Source: Apostichopus japonicus (taxonomy: Eukaryota > Echinodermata > Holothuroidea > Aspidochirotida > Stichopodidae). Taken from it: DNA of 64,000 bases. Position numbers and translations under genes: made by a program. The stretch spans positions 11,045,769 through 11,109,768 of the forward strand of contig NC_092572.1 of assembly GCF_037975245.1 (NCBI RefSeq). The letters are read 5' to 3'. Shown in pieces: positions 50,000 to 62,500 of this stretch; positions within the stretch are counted from its first letter, which is position 1; the number at the start of each line of letters is the position of its first letter. The notes under the pieces were generated by a model. It did not search any database. It saw only the letters and a program-made list of their open reading frames with translations, and was not told the origin of the DNA.

Positions 50000-51662
50000 G
50001 CACCTGGCATTTTATTTACTGCAAACTCATTGTTGTGCCGGCGTGATCGAAGCTGGTATGGAGCTGCTGAGCGTCGACAAACCTCTTGCGACAATACCGC
50101 ATCCGGTGTTAGGGCAGAGCGTTCCCACAAAGAGAAGGGTTTGTTCATGTTGCAACTAGCAATTTCCTAGCATGAGACACGTTGACAACAAACAGCCGTA
50201 AGTTCATATAGACAGCCCAAGTTAGTAAGCTTCATTATTTATATCCTAATATGGGGCATAAGAAAACATCTATGAGTATTTGTTAAGTCCTGCAGTTGAT
50301 TGGTAAAGCGATTTGTTCGTGGAAGTCTTATTCGCTATGAATTGGTTGTATACATTTTCGGTGCGGTGACTTCACGCTGAATGTACAGGCTGGTTTGTTA
50401 TTGTTGTACTATGTGTATGGCTAGGATATTTCTTGTAGCTGGAACCCATTCCGCTTGCTGTTAGTCACGTGACTGATGTATAACTGATGTATTTATAGTG
50501 ATTTACTTTAATAGAGCGGTTTTGAGGATTACTTAACTGAAGTATGTAATCATAACTTCTTTTTATTTAATGTTTGTCTTAAGTTTGTTCAAGTTGCAGA
50601 TTGAACCATCATCTCTGTTGTCATGATCATCATTGGTCATCTTATCATGTCAGTGAGTTATCTGTACTAGAGACGTCTAAGAGAAATCTAGGAGCTATAT
50701 CATGGAAGAAATATGTAGCACTGAAAATGTGTCTGGTCCTCATATTTACGAAACTCGCGGTAGACCTAAAACTGTCGAGTTCACTACAAGGACATATATT
50801 GTAACGTCGCAGTATAAAGGGTTAATGGATTATTAAGACCACATCTGGTAACACATTAAAAACGTATGTAATATCTCCCATAATTATCATCTCAACTTGG
50901 TTAAGTGTTATTTTTAGTATCATTGTAATGTTGGTTAATGATGTAGATGTTTATGATTATGTTGTTTATGATTGTAGATGATTATTATATGTATTTTTGA
51001 ATCACACTAAATGTTAGCCCAGCCATAGTTTATCCCGTGGGTTTACGCTTAATTTACTAAGTTTCGGACTAACCTATGTACTTTCACTCTAAGTGTATTT
51101 AAGACAGGTCACGGCGTTGTTGAATCCGTGATCTTGTTTCTTTAGCCCTCGCTAAAATAGATAAAACATCACATAACCAAAACCTTGCTCATAATATAAC
51201 ACACAAACAAGTTTGTGGTGTCCCTAACGGATTCGATTTGCTTACTATACACCTATTGCAGTAATGTAAAATATTACATTAAATAATTGCTTGTTTGTTA
51301 AGTATATCGTACAGAAATGGATAGTAAGTTAATAACTGTTTAAAATGTGTATGGCTGCGCTTGTAGCTCTATAAATCAATGCTCTCGAACCTGATGAAAG
51401 ATATGAATTCGTTTAACAAGAGGCAAATAATTGATCGCCGCACGTTTAATGGACAAATGCTTTTAGTTAATTGTTCAACAACAAAAAAAGTTAAAAATAG
51501 CAGAGTAACTTTTGATATACGTTATTTGGAAGATATGATTTCTCAATATAGACAAAGTATATTTATAAATGACTGTGGTAAAGTTATATACATGTACAAC
51601 ATTTTTCGTGTGTTAAACAACGTTTAGACGATGATTAAACGTTAAACGTGTTATGCCGCTTA
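50000..51662. other. Stretch between the receptor cluster and the hevein-like gene
   Basis: No supported exon, RNA gene or repeat array. A plus-strand ORF at 51379-51627 (82 codons) lies just upstream of the next gene but has no recognisable domain. The promoter of the hevein-like gene should be in the right part; no clear TATA box can be singled out in such AT-rich sequence. Confidence 0.35.
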
Positions 51663-54600
51663 ATGCAACGATGCACTAGAATGACGTGTGTCAATATCTT
51701 GGCAATTTTTGGATTGGTCATCTTCACACGTTTTAAAATTCTACAAGGTACGTCTAATCTATCACATCTTTTGACTCATAAGTTACATTTTGCTCATTTT
51801 TTATATATGGAACCGATCTGATCGTTCTAAGATAACGGGGAGGTGGAGAGGAGGCGGCATGTAAGTGTATTCTAATATTTTAAAAAATATACATGGCTTA
51901 GATTTAACGTTTTTATAGTAAATTTAACGTTTCTTTACTGTTTGAAATGGTTGTAAATGTTCTTGCCTTTTAGCCCCTTTAGTGTGATTTCACATTTTGT
52001 ATATTGATAGAAAACATGATTTTGAAGGTATCACCACTATGCAAATTAGTTTTATTTAACGATTTTACCAATAGTATCGTTCAATACAATATTACACTTC
52101 AAAGGAATTTACACAGCCTTTTTGGATTGTAGGAACATCGTCTTTCAAACTTTCAAAAATGGGTCGACTGACCAGTCGGGCAATTAGACAGAGACCGATG
52201 ACCCATATCAATAGGAATCCACTGCTCTTCATAAACCCCATAGGCCTTGATTTTCTCCGATGTTTAGTTGGTTTTCCAATTATATATTCCAATAGTGTGG
52301 ACCTTATCTATGTAGAATATGTTGTAACCAAAGTTAGACAAGTTGTAGACAATTGCCTCTGAATATCATCGATATGTTTGTAATGAAAGACTCGTCGAAA
52401 CCATTTGAAAAGCAAGGAAAATATGAAATACGTCATCGTTCGGCTTCTTCGTAATTCACCGCATTATTCATGCACGGAATGTTTCGTAGACAAATATCAG
52501 AATGCGTTAATTCAGAATGTGTACTGAAAATTTATTGTATTGGTTCCGAATTAATATCATTTCCCAATATCTTGAGAAAGTTTCCTTTATAAATTGTTTT
52601 GAAAATTTTTAATTTATTAATTGTGCGGTAATGAAAATAACTGTTATCACTAAACACATTAACATTTATTACATAATGATGTCACCATTAGGTGAGCGAT
52701 ATGTTTAAAATGATTACCCATATTAGTGTGTATATTTGTTTTCTATTAACAATCACGTTAATACAGATAAACGTGAGAAATGGGACAGAAAATCATTTAT
52801 TGCCGGAAGATATTATATATTGTAGAATATATGTGTATATTACTAACTATTATGTCATTGGTTGATGTATCATTCCATATATGGTTGAATATCTTTGCAA
52901 AATGTCGAGTGATAGATATGACAGTCTTTACAACAGTAAAATTCTTCTTTTTGTGTTGTTGAAGCGGTAAATTAGCACATACGTAGGGTAGAGAACGGTT
53001 TTCGTGCTGCGCGGACGTTAATTCTAGTATCAATATGTTCATATAATTACAAAATATTGCCACATGTTGCATCGATCTTATTAAACACTCTTTATTTATA
53101 ACACCAGCCTCTACAACCAGGACGATGCTCAATAAAAAATAATGGTTTATGTCTTTAGTAAACTTTATGTCTTTAGTAACTATGATCATCAGCGGTTACT
53201 TTTACAACACCTTAGCGACCAATAATGTGGGAGAAGCCCACAAGGGCTAATGGGATATAACTTACACATCGGGTGGCTTCCAATTCAACATTTTAACTCA
53301 AATTTGGAATCTTTTCAATTTAGAAAGTCATTTCAGATGGTAAACCGTAGTTGCTTTTGTATGAAGAACACACCTTACTATGGCCCGACCGGGTATCAAA
53401 CCCGGAACCTCCCGATTGCTAAGCATCATTGCTTCAAATGCAACCGCCTTTATCCACTCGGCATAGCAGCAGTTTAAAATAGTGTTGGGAACAGAGCTCT
53501 TTCGTGGCTAATGTAATGTTTGCCTAGATGAAGAATTATCCGATGACCCTATCAATGAATTTAGCGCATTGACTTGCACTGATTAAATTGTGATAATGCT
53601 TGCAACTCCCTTTCACCCTGGACTCCACAATACTCACTTTGTTTTTATTGCTTTCTTCAGCTGGAGGAGATGTAAGAGTCAAGACTTTTGCATGTTCGAA
53701 TCATGAATCATCAAATGCTGGTAAGCGTTCCTATTCATAGAATTAATAAATGACTGAAACTAAATTGTTAATTTTTTTGGGGTAAAATAAACCAACGCAT
53801 ATACATTTTCTTGTACCAAAATCTCAATTACTGATACGTATGACTATACATGCAAACTCATAGCAATACAATTTAACAAAACAAGACAACTTGCCTGACT
53901 AGAAGAGGAATCGATTAATCCTCAAACTACTTCAGAATTGTGTCAGCCCTTTTGCTTTAAATATACTTACATTACCATTTTAACAATAAATTGAACTTTT
54001 ACAAGTATATTGAGGATTGAGGATGTTAAAAGTGTTTACTTTTAATACATTTGTGATTATAATGCTATATGATAGAGATTCTGAGCTGGTAATGTAGAAG
54101 CTCAAGTAATTGGTTTTATATGCAAGCAATGGGCTTTGTAATCAATGTAGATCGTGTTGTGCTTTACTAAAGCACAACAGTGTGTACCTGTGTGTCACTG
54201 AAGTGGGTGGTTGGGTGTGTAACTGAAGTGGGTGTTTGAGTGTGTAACTGAAGTGGGTGTTTGGGTGTGTAACTGAAGTATTTGTTTTGGGTGTGTAACT
54301 GAAGTGTGTAACTGAAATAAAACGGAACGATCTGTGTCAATAAAGTACACTATAAGACTGAGAACATATCACTTTGTATCATACAAAATGAAATTACTAA
54401 TTGCAAACAATCAGTTTATTATTTCAATGAAACAAAATATCTGGTGGTTCTCGTTAAATCTTATAAAGTGGAACAATGTAATAAAGTATGAAATAAACTA
54501 AATGGCATATTCCGATGTGCAGATGGAAGCAGTAGAGTAATGAAAATAAGTTGTGTAGCACAATTTAACAAAACCTATATTTAATATGACTTTAGAACCA

Positions 54601-54917
54601 TGGCTCTTAGAGAAGTATTCTAGCCTTCTACAAAGTTGACGTTTCATTTTATCGAACGATCATATTGCAAGCATTGTTCGTTTACATAGTATTGATAACA
54701 TGAAGACATCTAAGAGAAAATGTCATATCAGAGGTGTTCCGTTTCCTCATCAGACAATCAATATTGGCGTGATGACCATCGATGCGGGGGACAATTCCTA
54801 GCACCAAATGGTCTGGTGGCGAAGTGTCTCGAAAACTGTTACTCAAGTTTTCTCTGGTGTGGAAATGAAGACCAATATTGTAGTTGTTCTTCGTGTGTGG
54901 ATTATAGGGAGGCATAA
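51663..54917 (+). CDS. Small secreted cysteine-rich protein with hevein-like pattern, three exons
   Basis: Exon 1 (51663-51747) is a signal peptide (MTCVNILAIFGLVIFTRF) ending CAA G before GTACGT. Exon 2 (53661-53720) follows GCTTTCTTCAG, reads GGDVRVKTFACSNHESSNA and ends at GTAAGC. Exon 3 (54754-54917) follows TTTCCTCATCAG, reads NQYWRDDHRCGGQFLAPNGL, then KCLENCYSSFLWCGNEDQYC, then SCSSCVDYREA and TAA. All junctions are phase 1. The total is 102 residues. The CG, C, C-x4-5-WCG-x4-YC, C, C spacing resembles type 1 chitin-binding (hevein) domains, but the usual CC is C-Y here, leaving eight cysteines outside the signal. A secreted lectin-like or defence role is an inference. The RCG..APNG motif and CVDY end are also seen in extracellular proteins of other invertebrate deuterostomes, as far as I recall. 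Confidence 0.68.
52092..52292 (-). CDS. Possible first exon of a type II membrane protein
   Basis: A 66-codon frame has a basic N-terminus (KPTKHRRKSR), one strong hydrophobic span (GFLLIWVIGLCLIARLV) and a short stem, a layout seen at the start of Golgi glycosyl- and sulfotransferases. It lies in intron 1 of the hevein-like gene on the opposite strand. No catalytic exon was found to its left, and the stop follows soon after a possible GT donor. Speculative. Confidence 0.25.
   Translation of the reverse strand: MEYIIGKPTKHRRKSRPMGFMKSSGFLLIWVIGLCLIARLVSRPIFESLKDDVPTIQKGCVNSFEV
53210..53475 (-). repeat. tRNA-derived SINE (tRNA-Ser/Leu-like head)
   Basis: On the minus strand GCTATGCCGAGTGGATAAAG begins a tRNA-like fold: D arm, anticodon arm, a longer variable region, then GGTTTGATACCC (B box) and CATAG closing the acceptor. 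The anticodon arm pairs poorly. The body continues leftward to ATTAGCCCTTGTGGGCTTC. It is inside intron 2 of the hevein-like gene. A functional tRNA is unlikely. Confidence 0.65.
54192..54325. repeat. 25-bp minisatellite
   Basis: About five units of GTGTGTAACTGAAGTGGGTG plus TTTGG, the last two shortened. In intron 2 of the hevein-like gene. Confidence 0.9.
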
Positions 54918-55544
54918 AAGAATAATAGGGGTCTGTTTGATTTTAATATAGATCAGCTGGTTAAAGACACCATGCAGAAACGATTCTGTTTTCGTTTGTC
55001 TTACCGCATCCAGAACGCGTCCTTGCTCCTCATACTGTGGATGTTGGTGTAAGTATCACCACACGTTGACAATAGTAAGACTATGAGTATAAATCGTATG
55101 CCCGTCAGTCTTTTCTGGTTCCTGCCAGAATTATTTTTACATAGACAGACAAAAGGCGCGAAACAAAACTAACGATTTGTGAGTCATGCATTCAAGTTTT
55201 GCTGTATCCGATCAGCAAACATGTCAACAACATACCCTTTAGACTTGCAATTAATAAAAGATATCGCAATATTACTAAACTGTTTGATATAATTCGTTTA
55301 AGACAGAGCTTTATAGACTGATTTTGACACAGTGAAAGATATTTACTGAAGATATCAAAGAATAAGCATGAATCTTTATGGTTTTATATTAATAAGATAT
55401 TTTGATACTTAGATTCAGTCGTAAAGGTTTAATGTATAATTTTTAGCTATGATTAAAATTCATGACGAATCGAACTTCAAATAAACAGAAGGAAATTAAT
55501 GCATAAAATGACATCAGTGTTTAACATGAGCATTATATATCAAC
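54918..55544. other. Stretch downstream of the hevein-like gene
   Basis: Probable 3' untranslated and intergenic sequence; an AATAAAAG at 55253 could be a poly(A) signal but is far from the stop. Nothing else recognised. Confidence 0.35.
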
Positions 55545-55548
55545 AGCT

Positions 55549-55830
55549 GCCGTGGCGCAGTGGTTGTGCACTTTACTTGCAGTGCGAGAGGTATTTTGGC
55601 TCCTGGGTTCGATCCCCGGTGCCGGTGTGGCAGTAATGAGTGTCCGGGCGTCCGTAGGACACTTATTACTAGGAAATAGTGTCTCATTTGCGTGAATAGT
55701 GTCTCAGGGACACTTTCCCTTGCTTTCTACGCCACCGTGGAAAGTGTCCGGGTTCTCTTTAAAGAGCTTTAACGTGGTTCTGTTGAGTCACAAACATTTC
55801 TGGCCCTATCTACGTTCCCTCATTACTTAA
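55549..55830 (+). repeat. tRNA-derived SINE
   Basis: The A box (TGGCGCAGTGGTTGTGC) and B box (GGGTTCGATCCC) are about 50 bases apart, with partially pairing outer arms (GCTGCCG and TGCCGGT). The body has repeated GTGTC motifs (GTGTCCGGGCGTCC, AGTGTCTCAGGGACAC). It is distinct in body from the SINE at 21155. It lies upstream of the integrase-derived gene. Confidence 0.75.
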
Positions 55831-56508
55831 ATGGAGGTAATTTACTAGCGAAGACCAGGTTGACAATGTTATATATCGGTCAGCATGCACCCTCAAAACT
55901 CGGTTAAAGCATAACTTATACTTCGAGTGTCGACTGTTGTGGGAAGAGGCGGCAAAATGTTATTATTATCATGGAGACTACACTCCAGAGGGACGCTGTC
56001 CGCTCTATTTCGATCGTCGACTGTCATAAGGCTGCATGATGAATGTTAAACCCATCTTCCGAACTAATTAGTCATGTCTGTCTGACTCTGCTGCTTATCA
56101 ATCGTTACTACCATTAGGGTAGTTGTTTGGAAGGTCGGAATTTCTAAACGTTGGAGAAAGATCAACCATGTAGGTCGAAGGTAAATGTATTTTAACCGAT
56201 ACGCGGCGGCGATAGTTCCCCCGCCATTCGGAGCATGGAGGTCAAATACGGGGTCAGAGTCAATATATTTTATTCAGTACGCGGGAAATGTGGCAATGTC
56301 CCGCGCTCTACATTCTAGGTGTGAAAAAGTTTTGATTTCACGCATGCGTATTTGCATTCTACTGTAAAAGTATCTATAAGTCGAATGTACGTCTTTAACG
56401 TTGCATGTAACGCGCAGGCCCAACATTTATTAGAAGTTGCATATTTGCACGCACAGTTGTACCATTCGGTTGAGCACCAAGAATTGAGACCGTTAACGTA
56501 CTTACAAG

Positions 56509-59500
56509 ATGACTTCTCCTGAGCTGGATACCGATGAAGAGTACATTATCATTGCTAAATATCTTTCGTCAGGACTGTACCCTGAAAAATCTACTCTAAC
56601 TCTAAAAAGGTCGATACGGAGAAGGTCGAAGAGCTTTAAACTAACTGGAGATGCAGACCTAGTTTACGTCGGCCCACATGGCAACGAAGTTCCTAGGGCC
56701 GTGATTACGGGTGAAGTGGCCAAAACCCACAAAATTCAAAGCTTACACGAAGGATTTGGCGGTAAGTGTATTATTTGTTTATTTGTGTAAAACTTATAGG
56801 AATTATTTCCACTGAAAATTAATTCAATATATATGCATATAAAGTGCTTAGGTCCCCTGGGACCTTGCAGATTATAGTTATATTTCATTATTTGTAATCA
56901 CCTAGAAGTAGAACTGAAAAGTCTAAAGTTAGGTTAGTGTTAGAGAAAAACGTGATGCATAATTAGGAGGCAAGACACTATAGAACCATAGCCTAGGACT
57001 CCGAGAGTAAACCCAGCTATTTGCGACGGGCAAATAGGCTTTATTCAAAGTTAAGCCACACCGATTGGCATTTGACAATCTCTGAAATTAAGCCTACTTG
57101 ATATAATTTAGGTTACTGTGGTAGCTTCCAAATCTTCCAGATCAACTCTCAGTTACATATATCAGGTGTGTAGTATGTACCCATGCCACCATATGAGTAT
57201 ACAAGCTTTTAATTTCAATAATGATTATGTGTTTGAAATTATTTGGTTACAAAAAAAAAAAAATCTTCATGTCAGAACTTTTCAGATTTTACAATACTAG
57301 AAAAGATGACATGGGATTAGTCCCCTTACTAGTTAAAAAACAAGGGGGAAAGGGGGGGCCCTGCCTTGTCTGTTTTGGGGATCAATAAATTAAGGAGTGC
57401 GATACTTTAATTTCTCTTTCTTTTGAGAGATTTTCACATATGTTTTAATATGTTGGGGCCGGGATGCGCTCAGACACTGCAGCAGGTCGCATATATATGC
57501 TATAGGTAATCAGTTGGCCACCTGCCCATCACTTCATTGTCATTAGGTTAGCTGTGTTGGCTACGAATGTACGGTTCGATGGGCCTTGTGCTGGTGATAT
57601 TTTCATTATATGCAAACATGTACATGGTATGAATATTCACTAAACATTCTTGCACAGTAATTAAGGTGAGTGGCGATATGCAAAATAATGTTGCAATTAA
57701 GTTAGTGCAGGTTAAACAATTAAAGTATATCATTTATGTTAAAATTGCAATGCATTATCACATAAATGTAGACACTGCTTGGTGATATATGGTAGTATTG
57801 CTAGAATAGTGACCTAGAAACTAAAATAGGCCTATACTGTATTCTCTTTGACAAATTTGAGGGTGGGTGAATACATTTGTATTCAGTAGGATAGCTGGGT
57901 GTTGAGAGAAACTATTGAAAAAAGAGCAATTAAAAATGCACAACAATTTGCTTTAGTTTGATCCCAAATGTTGTCATGAATTTATTAGACCAATTGATAG
58001 GAGTATTTCGGTGTAATATTAGACCCAAATTTGAAAGGAAGGGATCCGAGGAGGTGGCTAAATCAATAGCAATATCAGGTTTCATTTCAATTTTTATAAG
58101 AAAGCTTGTAGGAAACGAGTGGTGATTTCACCCCTCATTTCATTCACGTACCATATAACTGTATAGGGAGTATGTGTGGAGATTGCCAGTAGCAGAATGA
58201 AAGATGTACCTCATTCATTTGACCTCAATGTTATAATTTACTGAGCATAAATTAAAGATGATCATGATGGTGGCACATTCAGTAGACTTTAATGACTGGA
58301 GCTATCGGGAATTTTGCCATAATCTTTTGTTGTTGCAAAGAACATGTTTTGGAAATTTTTGTAGCTGCGTATAATTAAACCAACAGGGAAACATCTACAG
58401 AGGACTTCATCGTTTTCTGTTATGAATTTCAAAATAAAAGGAAACCTGAATTGTGATATGAAGCAAGAGTTCAGTAGGTGAATTGTTGTTATAAACGGAG
58501 TATCCGATAAAATTTCCTAGGCAGTAAGTACATTCATATGCAGTACATAAGTGAAGTACGAACAAAGCCATTGCCTTTTGTCCAAAAGTCATCCCCAATG
58601 AACCCATCTGCTTATTTAAACAACATCCATTTGAGTAAAATATGTTACTTTTTTAATAAACAAGAAGACTTCCCTTTCTATACTGTTGCTTCTATGCTGT
58701 AAGTCTACAGTGTTAGTTTCTGTCATCAATATAAAAAAAATACTTTGAAGTTCCATTCAAAGATTAATTTGTAACATTTCAAATGCTTACAATAAATACG
58801 GTTGTGCCAATTGTGTGCTTCCTATATCAGTTAGGTGTAACCCTGTCATCTCAATGACAGATCCCATGGCAATTTTCTGACTAACTATCAATCACTCATC
58901 CAGGTACTTATAGATCTGTTCCCCATCCCACAATCAGAGGTGATGAAAATGGTTACCAGGCCTTTTATAGTCTCCTGACAACTACTATCAGCTAGATCAC
59001 TGATGTGACTTGCATCTCACTTCAGAGATTTCCCATTGGTTTTCCGTAACAGTTGGGTTTGAAGAAGTCAGTAATAGGTGTGGTAATGAACAAAAAAAAT
59101 GGTATCAGAGTCTCACAGTGTTAGTTACAATAAAAACAATTGAATGTTTAGCAATTTTCTGAACAGTTATGTTATGAAATGCACAGTTTTAATACTCTTA
59201 TGTCACCCAATTTTGCATTTTTGACCACCCCCCCCCCACACCTAACCTAGCATTAACTATATGGAAAAAGCTCTTCTGCTTTACCACTGCTCTGTAACAA
59301 TGTTTCCTTTTAAGAGTAAGTTGGTAGTTGAATCAAGAAAAAGCTTGTTACCTATGCTAGTGTACCTTAATCATCTCCAAGTTTTATCATTGTAATCATG
59401 TAAATGTATTTTGTTATTTTTAATTGGACTGTCAATTCATGTTCAGTTCACAATAATTTATTCATAGGTGGTCACTTTGGACGTGACAAAACACTAGAAA

Positions 59501-62500
59501 AGGTGACAAGCAGATACTACTGGCGTGGGCTTGCGAATGATGTATTAGAGTATGTGAAGCAATGTGAGGCATGCCAAAAGAGTAATAACACCTTCGACAA
59601 AAAGGTGGCCAAACTTCATCCAATACCAGTGACCAGTGTATGGCACCAAGTAAGTCCAATGCCAATTGACTTTGCTGTTGCATCTCTTTATTCGGGCTTC
59701 TTTCTTCCATATTTCACTAAGCTGGTGACTGTAGGGATGCAATGTCTGGAATTGAATTCAAGAATTTTCAGGCTTAGTCTGTCGGATATTTAATTTTTTA
59801 ATTGAAGCAGATAAAGTTTTACTTTGAGTATATTCTTTCACACTAAAATCCCATATGGGGGTAACAATATTTTTGTGAGGGCTCGTGCCCCCCCCCCCCC
59901 CAAGGACACCCCTGGTGACCCACTGGAATCAATTGGTGGGTGACTTACTGGCACATATCATTAATAACATAGAGCTTCCTTGATGGTTGCCAGTTATTTC
60001 AGTCCAAGAAGATACTGTATATTACCAAGGTCTTTGTGGTTAAAAGTTCAAGAATGTAACCCCCTCCTTCTTTTTTTGCCTTCTGAGTCACTACTTAGAC
60101 TGCTTTTGTTGTCATTTATCAAGATAACAAAGTCTCCTGTGTGTGTTTTGGGAGTATAAATTGTTTCAGCACTCCAAAATAGTTGGGTGGATGGCAGACA
60201 AAATTCAAAAAGGTCAAGGAATGGCCTCAACTTCCCACCTGGACAGTTTACTTTTTCAGAACCTCCTTGCTTATGAGGATAAATCAAAAGTGTCAATATA
60301 GTGCAACATAAGTACCGCAATGACAGGGTCATGAGGCCTACCTTAATTGTTGCTGATGGCTTACATCAAATGACACATTTGACACTTTAATGACCAATAT
60401 ACACTTCATGGTGATGAATTCAAACAACTATAACTATATGTTGAATTCTGAAGAACTTGTTGTTTCTTGAATTTGTTACATGGCTGTTGTGGTGCTAACA
60501 TGATAAGCGAGTATAGGTACCATGTTGCTAATAAACAGCCACCAAGCTTTGTGCTGAAAAGTGTGAGTGAGCAGTAATACTTTTAAATCAAGAAAAGCCT
60601 AAATCATGTAATTTAAATTTCAATTTAAAAAGTTTCACTGTCCAGTATCCAAGTGTTTGCAAAATTTGATACAGCTTTCTGTTCTGTACGAGAATTGTTA
60701 ATGGTGTGTACATTATTAGCAGTGTAAGAATACCCGCTTAAGCACATTCAGTCATCGAGTAATCTTTCGTTAAATTTCAATGAGTATATATCAGCATGAT
60801 TGGAAATCCTTAATAGCAGTATTTTGTCTACAAAACTCAGACATAAATCACTTGAACATCAATTGGTATGATTGTGTATGGTTCTGAATGCTATTTCACT
60901 TCTTTTTAAGGTCGGTGTGGATATGATTGGACCCCTTCCAGAGACCATTAGTGGAAATAAGTATGTAATAACACTGTGTGATTATTTCTCAAAATGGCCA
61001 GAGGCCGTTGCCGTAAGGAACAAAACAGCCAAAACCGTCGCAAACTTTCTGTTTGAAACCATGGCCAGGTAAATATCCATCTACTTTTGTTTCTACTTTA
61101 CATAGCATACTTATGAAATTAGTTATGTAGACCTGCATTTGCACTCTGTTTCGCCTGTGACCCAGAAAGCGGCCAAATGGTTACAGGAATTTCTTGAGTT
61201 GTTTTTTAAGTTAATGTCAAGAAAATGTTAGTGGGATGACAGTCAGTGCATCTAAAACAACATGTTATGACAGTGTTTAACTTACTTTTATTTAAATCGG
61301 TGCTTAAATAATCTCCTGAATAAACCACGCAGCCACTATGAAGATGCCAGTAGTTCACTACATTGCTCGTAATCAGTACTTTAACAATATATTTAAATGT
61401 TTCCATTTATTTAGATTTGGATGCATGAAAATTGTAATATCAGACCAGGGAGGAGAATTTGTGAATGCGTTGAACAAGTCCCTGTTTGATATGACAGGGG
61501 TGGACCACAGGGTTTCCTCCAGCTACCACCCACAGACCAATGGGCTGGATGAAAGGTTCAATCAAACTTTGCAAAGGGCACTCATCAAAGTTGTCAACAA
61601 TAACCAAGATGACTGGGATGAAATGCTGTCCTCAATACTTATGGGGTACAGAACAGCCAAACATGCTTCAACGGGTCTTTCACCATTTGTCGTGATGTTT
61701 GGAAGGTTTGTAATAATTCAAACCTACCATTGCAGAATAGAGATTTACATTTGCTAAGGCCATATACACAGAAAAGGCAATAAGGGACAAGAGAGTTTGG
61801 ACAAATCCTGCATAGCTACACCAATCCTCTATAAGATAAAATCTAATTTGACACATCCCAGGTCCTGGGAAAAACCGCTAAATAGAGGACCATCAATAAC
61901 CCTTTTTAAGTTACAATACCTAAACAAATAATATTAACCCTGTAAATGGTACACTCTTCAGCAAGTACAAAATATGAACATTTATTAAACTGTAAATGCA
62001 TGCCCATTAATTTAAAAGATACATGCAATTAATGCCACTGACATTGGTTTTGTTTTTCATATACTTTGTATATATATCATGATTGGATGGTATGCAATTT
62101 GGACCTATAGCAGCACAGAATATACTTCTGTTTTATATTTGTGCTGGTGCGAGTATGTGATGTGACTCAAATTTATGGTTCCATGGTCTATAATAGTGAA
62201 AATAAAATATTTGAAACTTTATATATTATTCAGTCAACAAAGTGTTGTGAATAATCGATTGCTAATTTATCTCAATATATCCAGAGAGCCATTGTTACCA
62301 GTAGACATTGAAGAATCAATGGTGCACCCAGAATCTCCTACCGACTGCAGCGATGCACAGCAGGAGAGGGTTTATCAATCCATGGCAAAGTCGCGGGAAA
62401 AAATCAAAGGTCTTGTGAAAGGAAATATCAGCAAAGCCCAAGAACGACAAAAAAAGAATTTTGATAAGAGGCACCAATCAGAGAAGGTAATTACATAGTA

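Noticed and set aside
49656-50159. 167-codon plus-strand ORF
   Set aside because: A composite of the region upstream of pseudogene A, a mobile repeat arm and unrelated sequence; no domain.
52797-53189. 130-codon minus-strand ORF in the hevein-like gene intron
   Set aside because: Low-complexity AT-driven composition, no recognisable motif, no splice partners.
53384-53472. Functional tRNA-Ser or tRNA-Leu gene on the minus strand
   Set aside because: Anticodon arm does not form a proper stem and a SINE-like body continues from it.
59462-59742. Minus-strand ORFs over the integrase zinc-binding exon
   Set aside because: Shadow frames of the plus-strand exon, which has the H2C2 motif and correct splice sites.
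60048-60332. 94-codon minus-strand ORF inside an integrase-gene intron
   Set aside because: Antisense to an intron, no domain and no splice signals in agreement.
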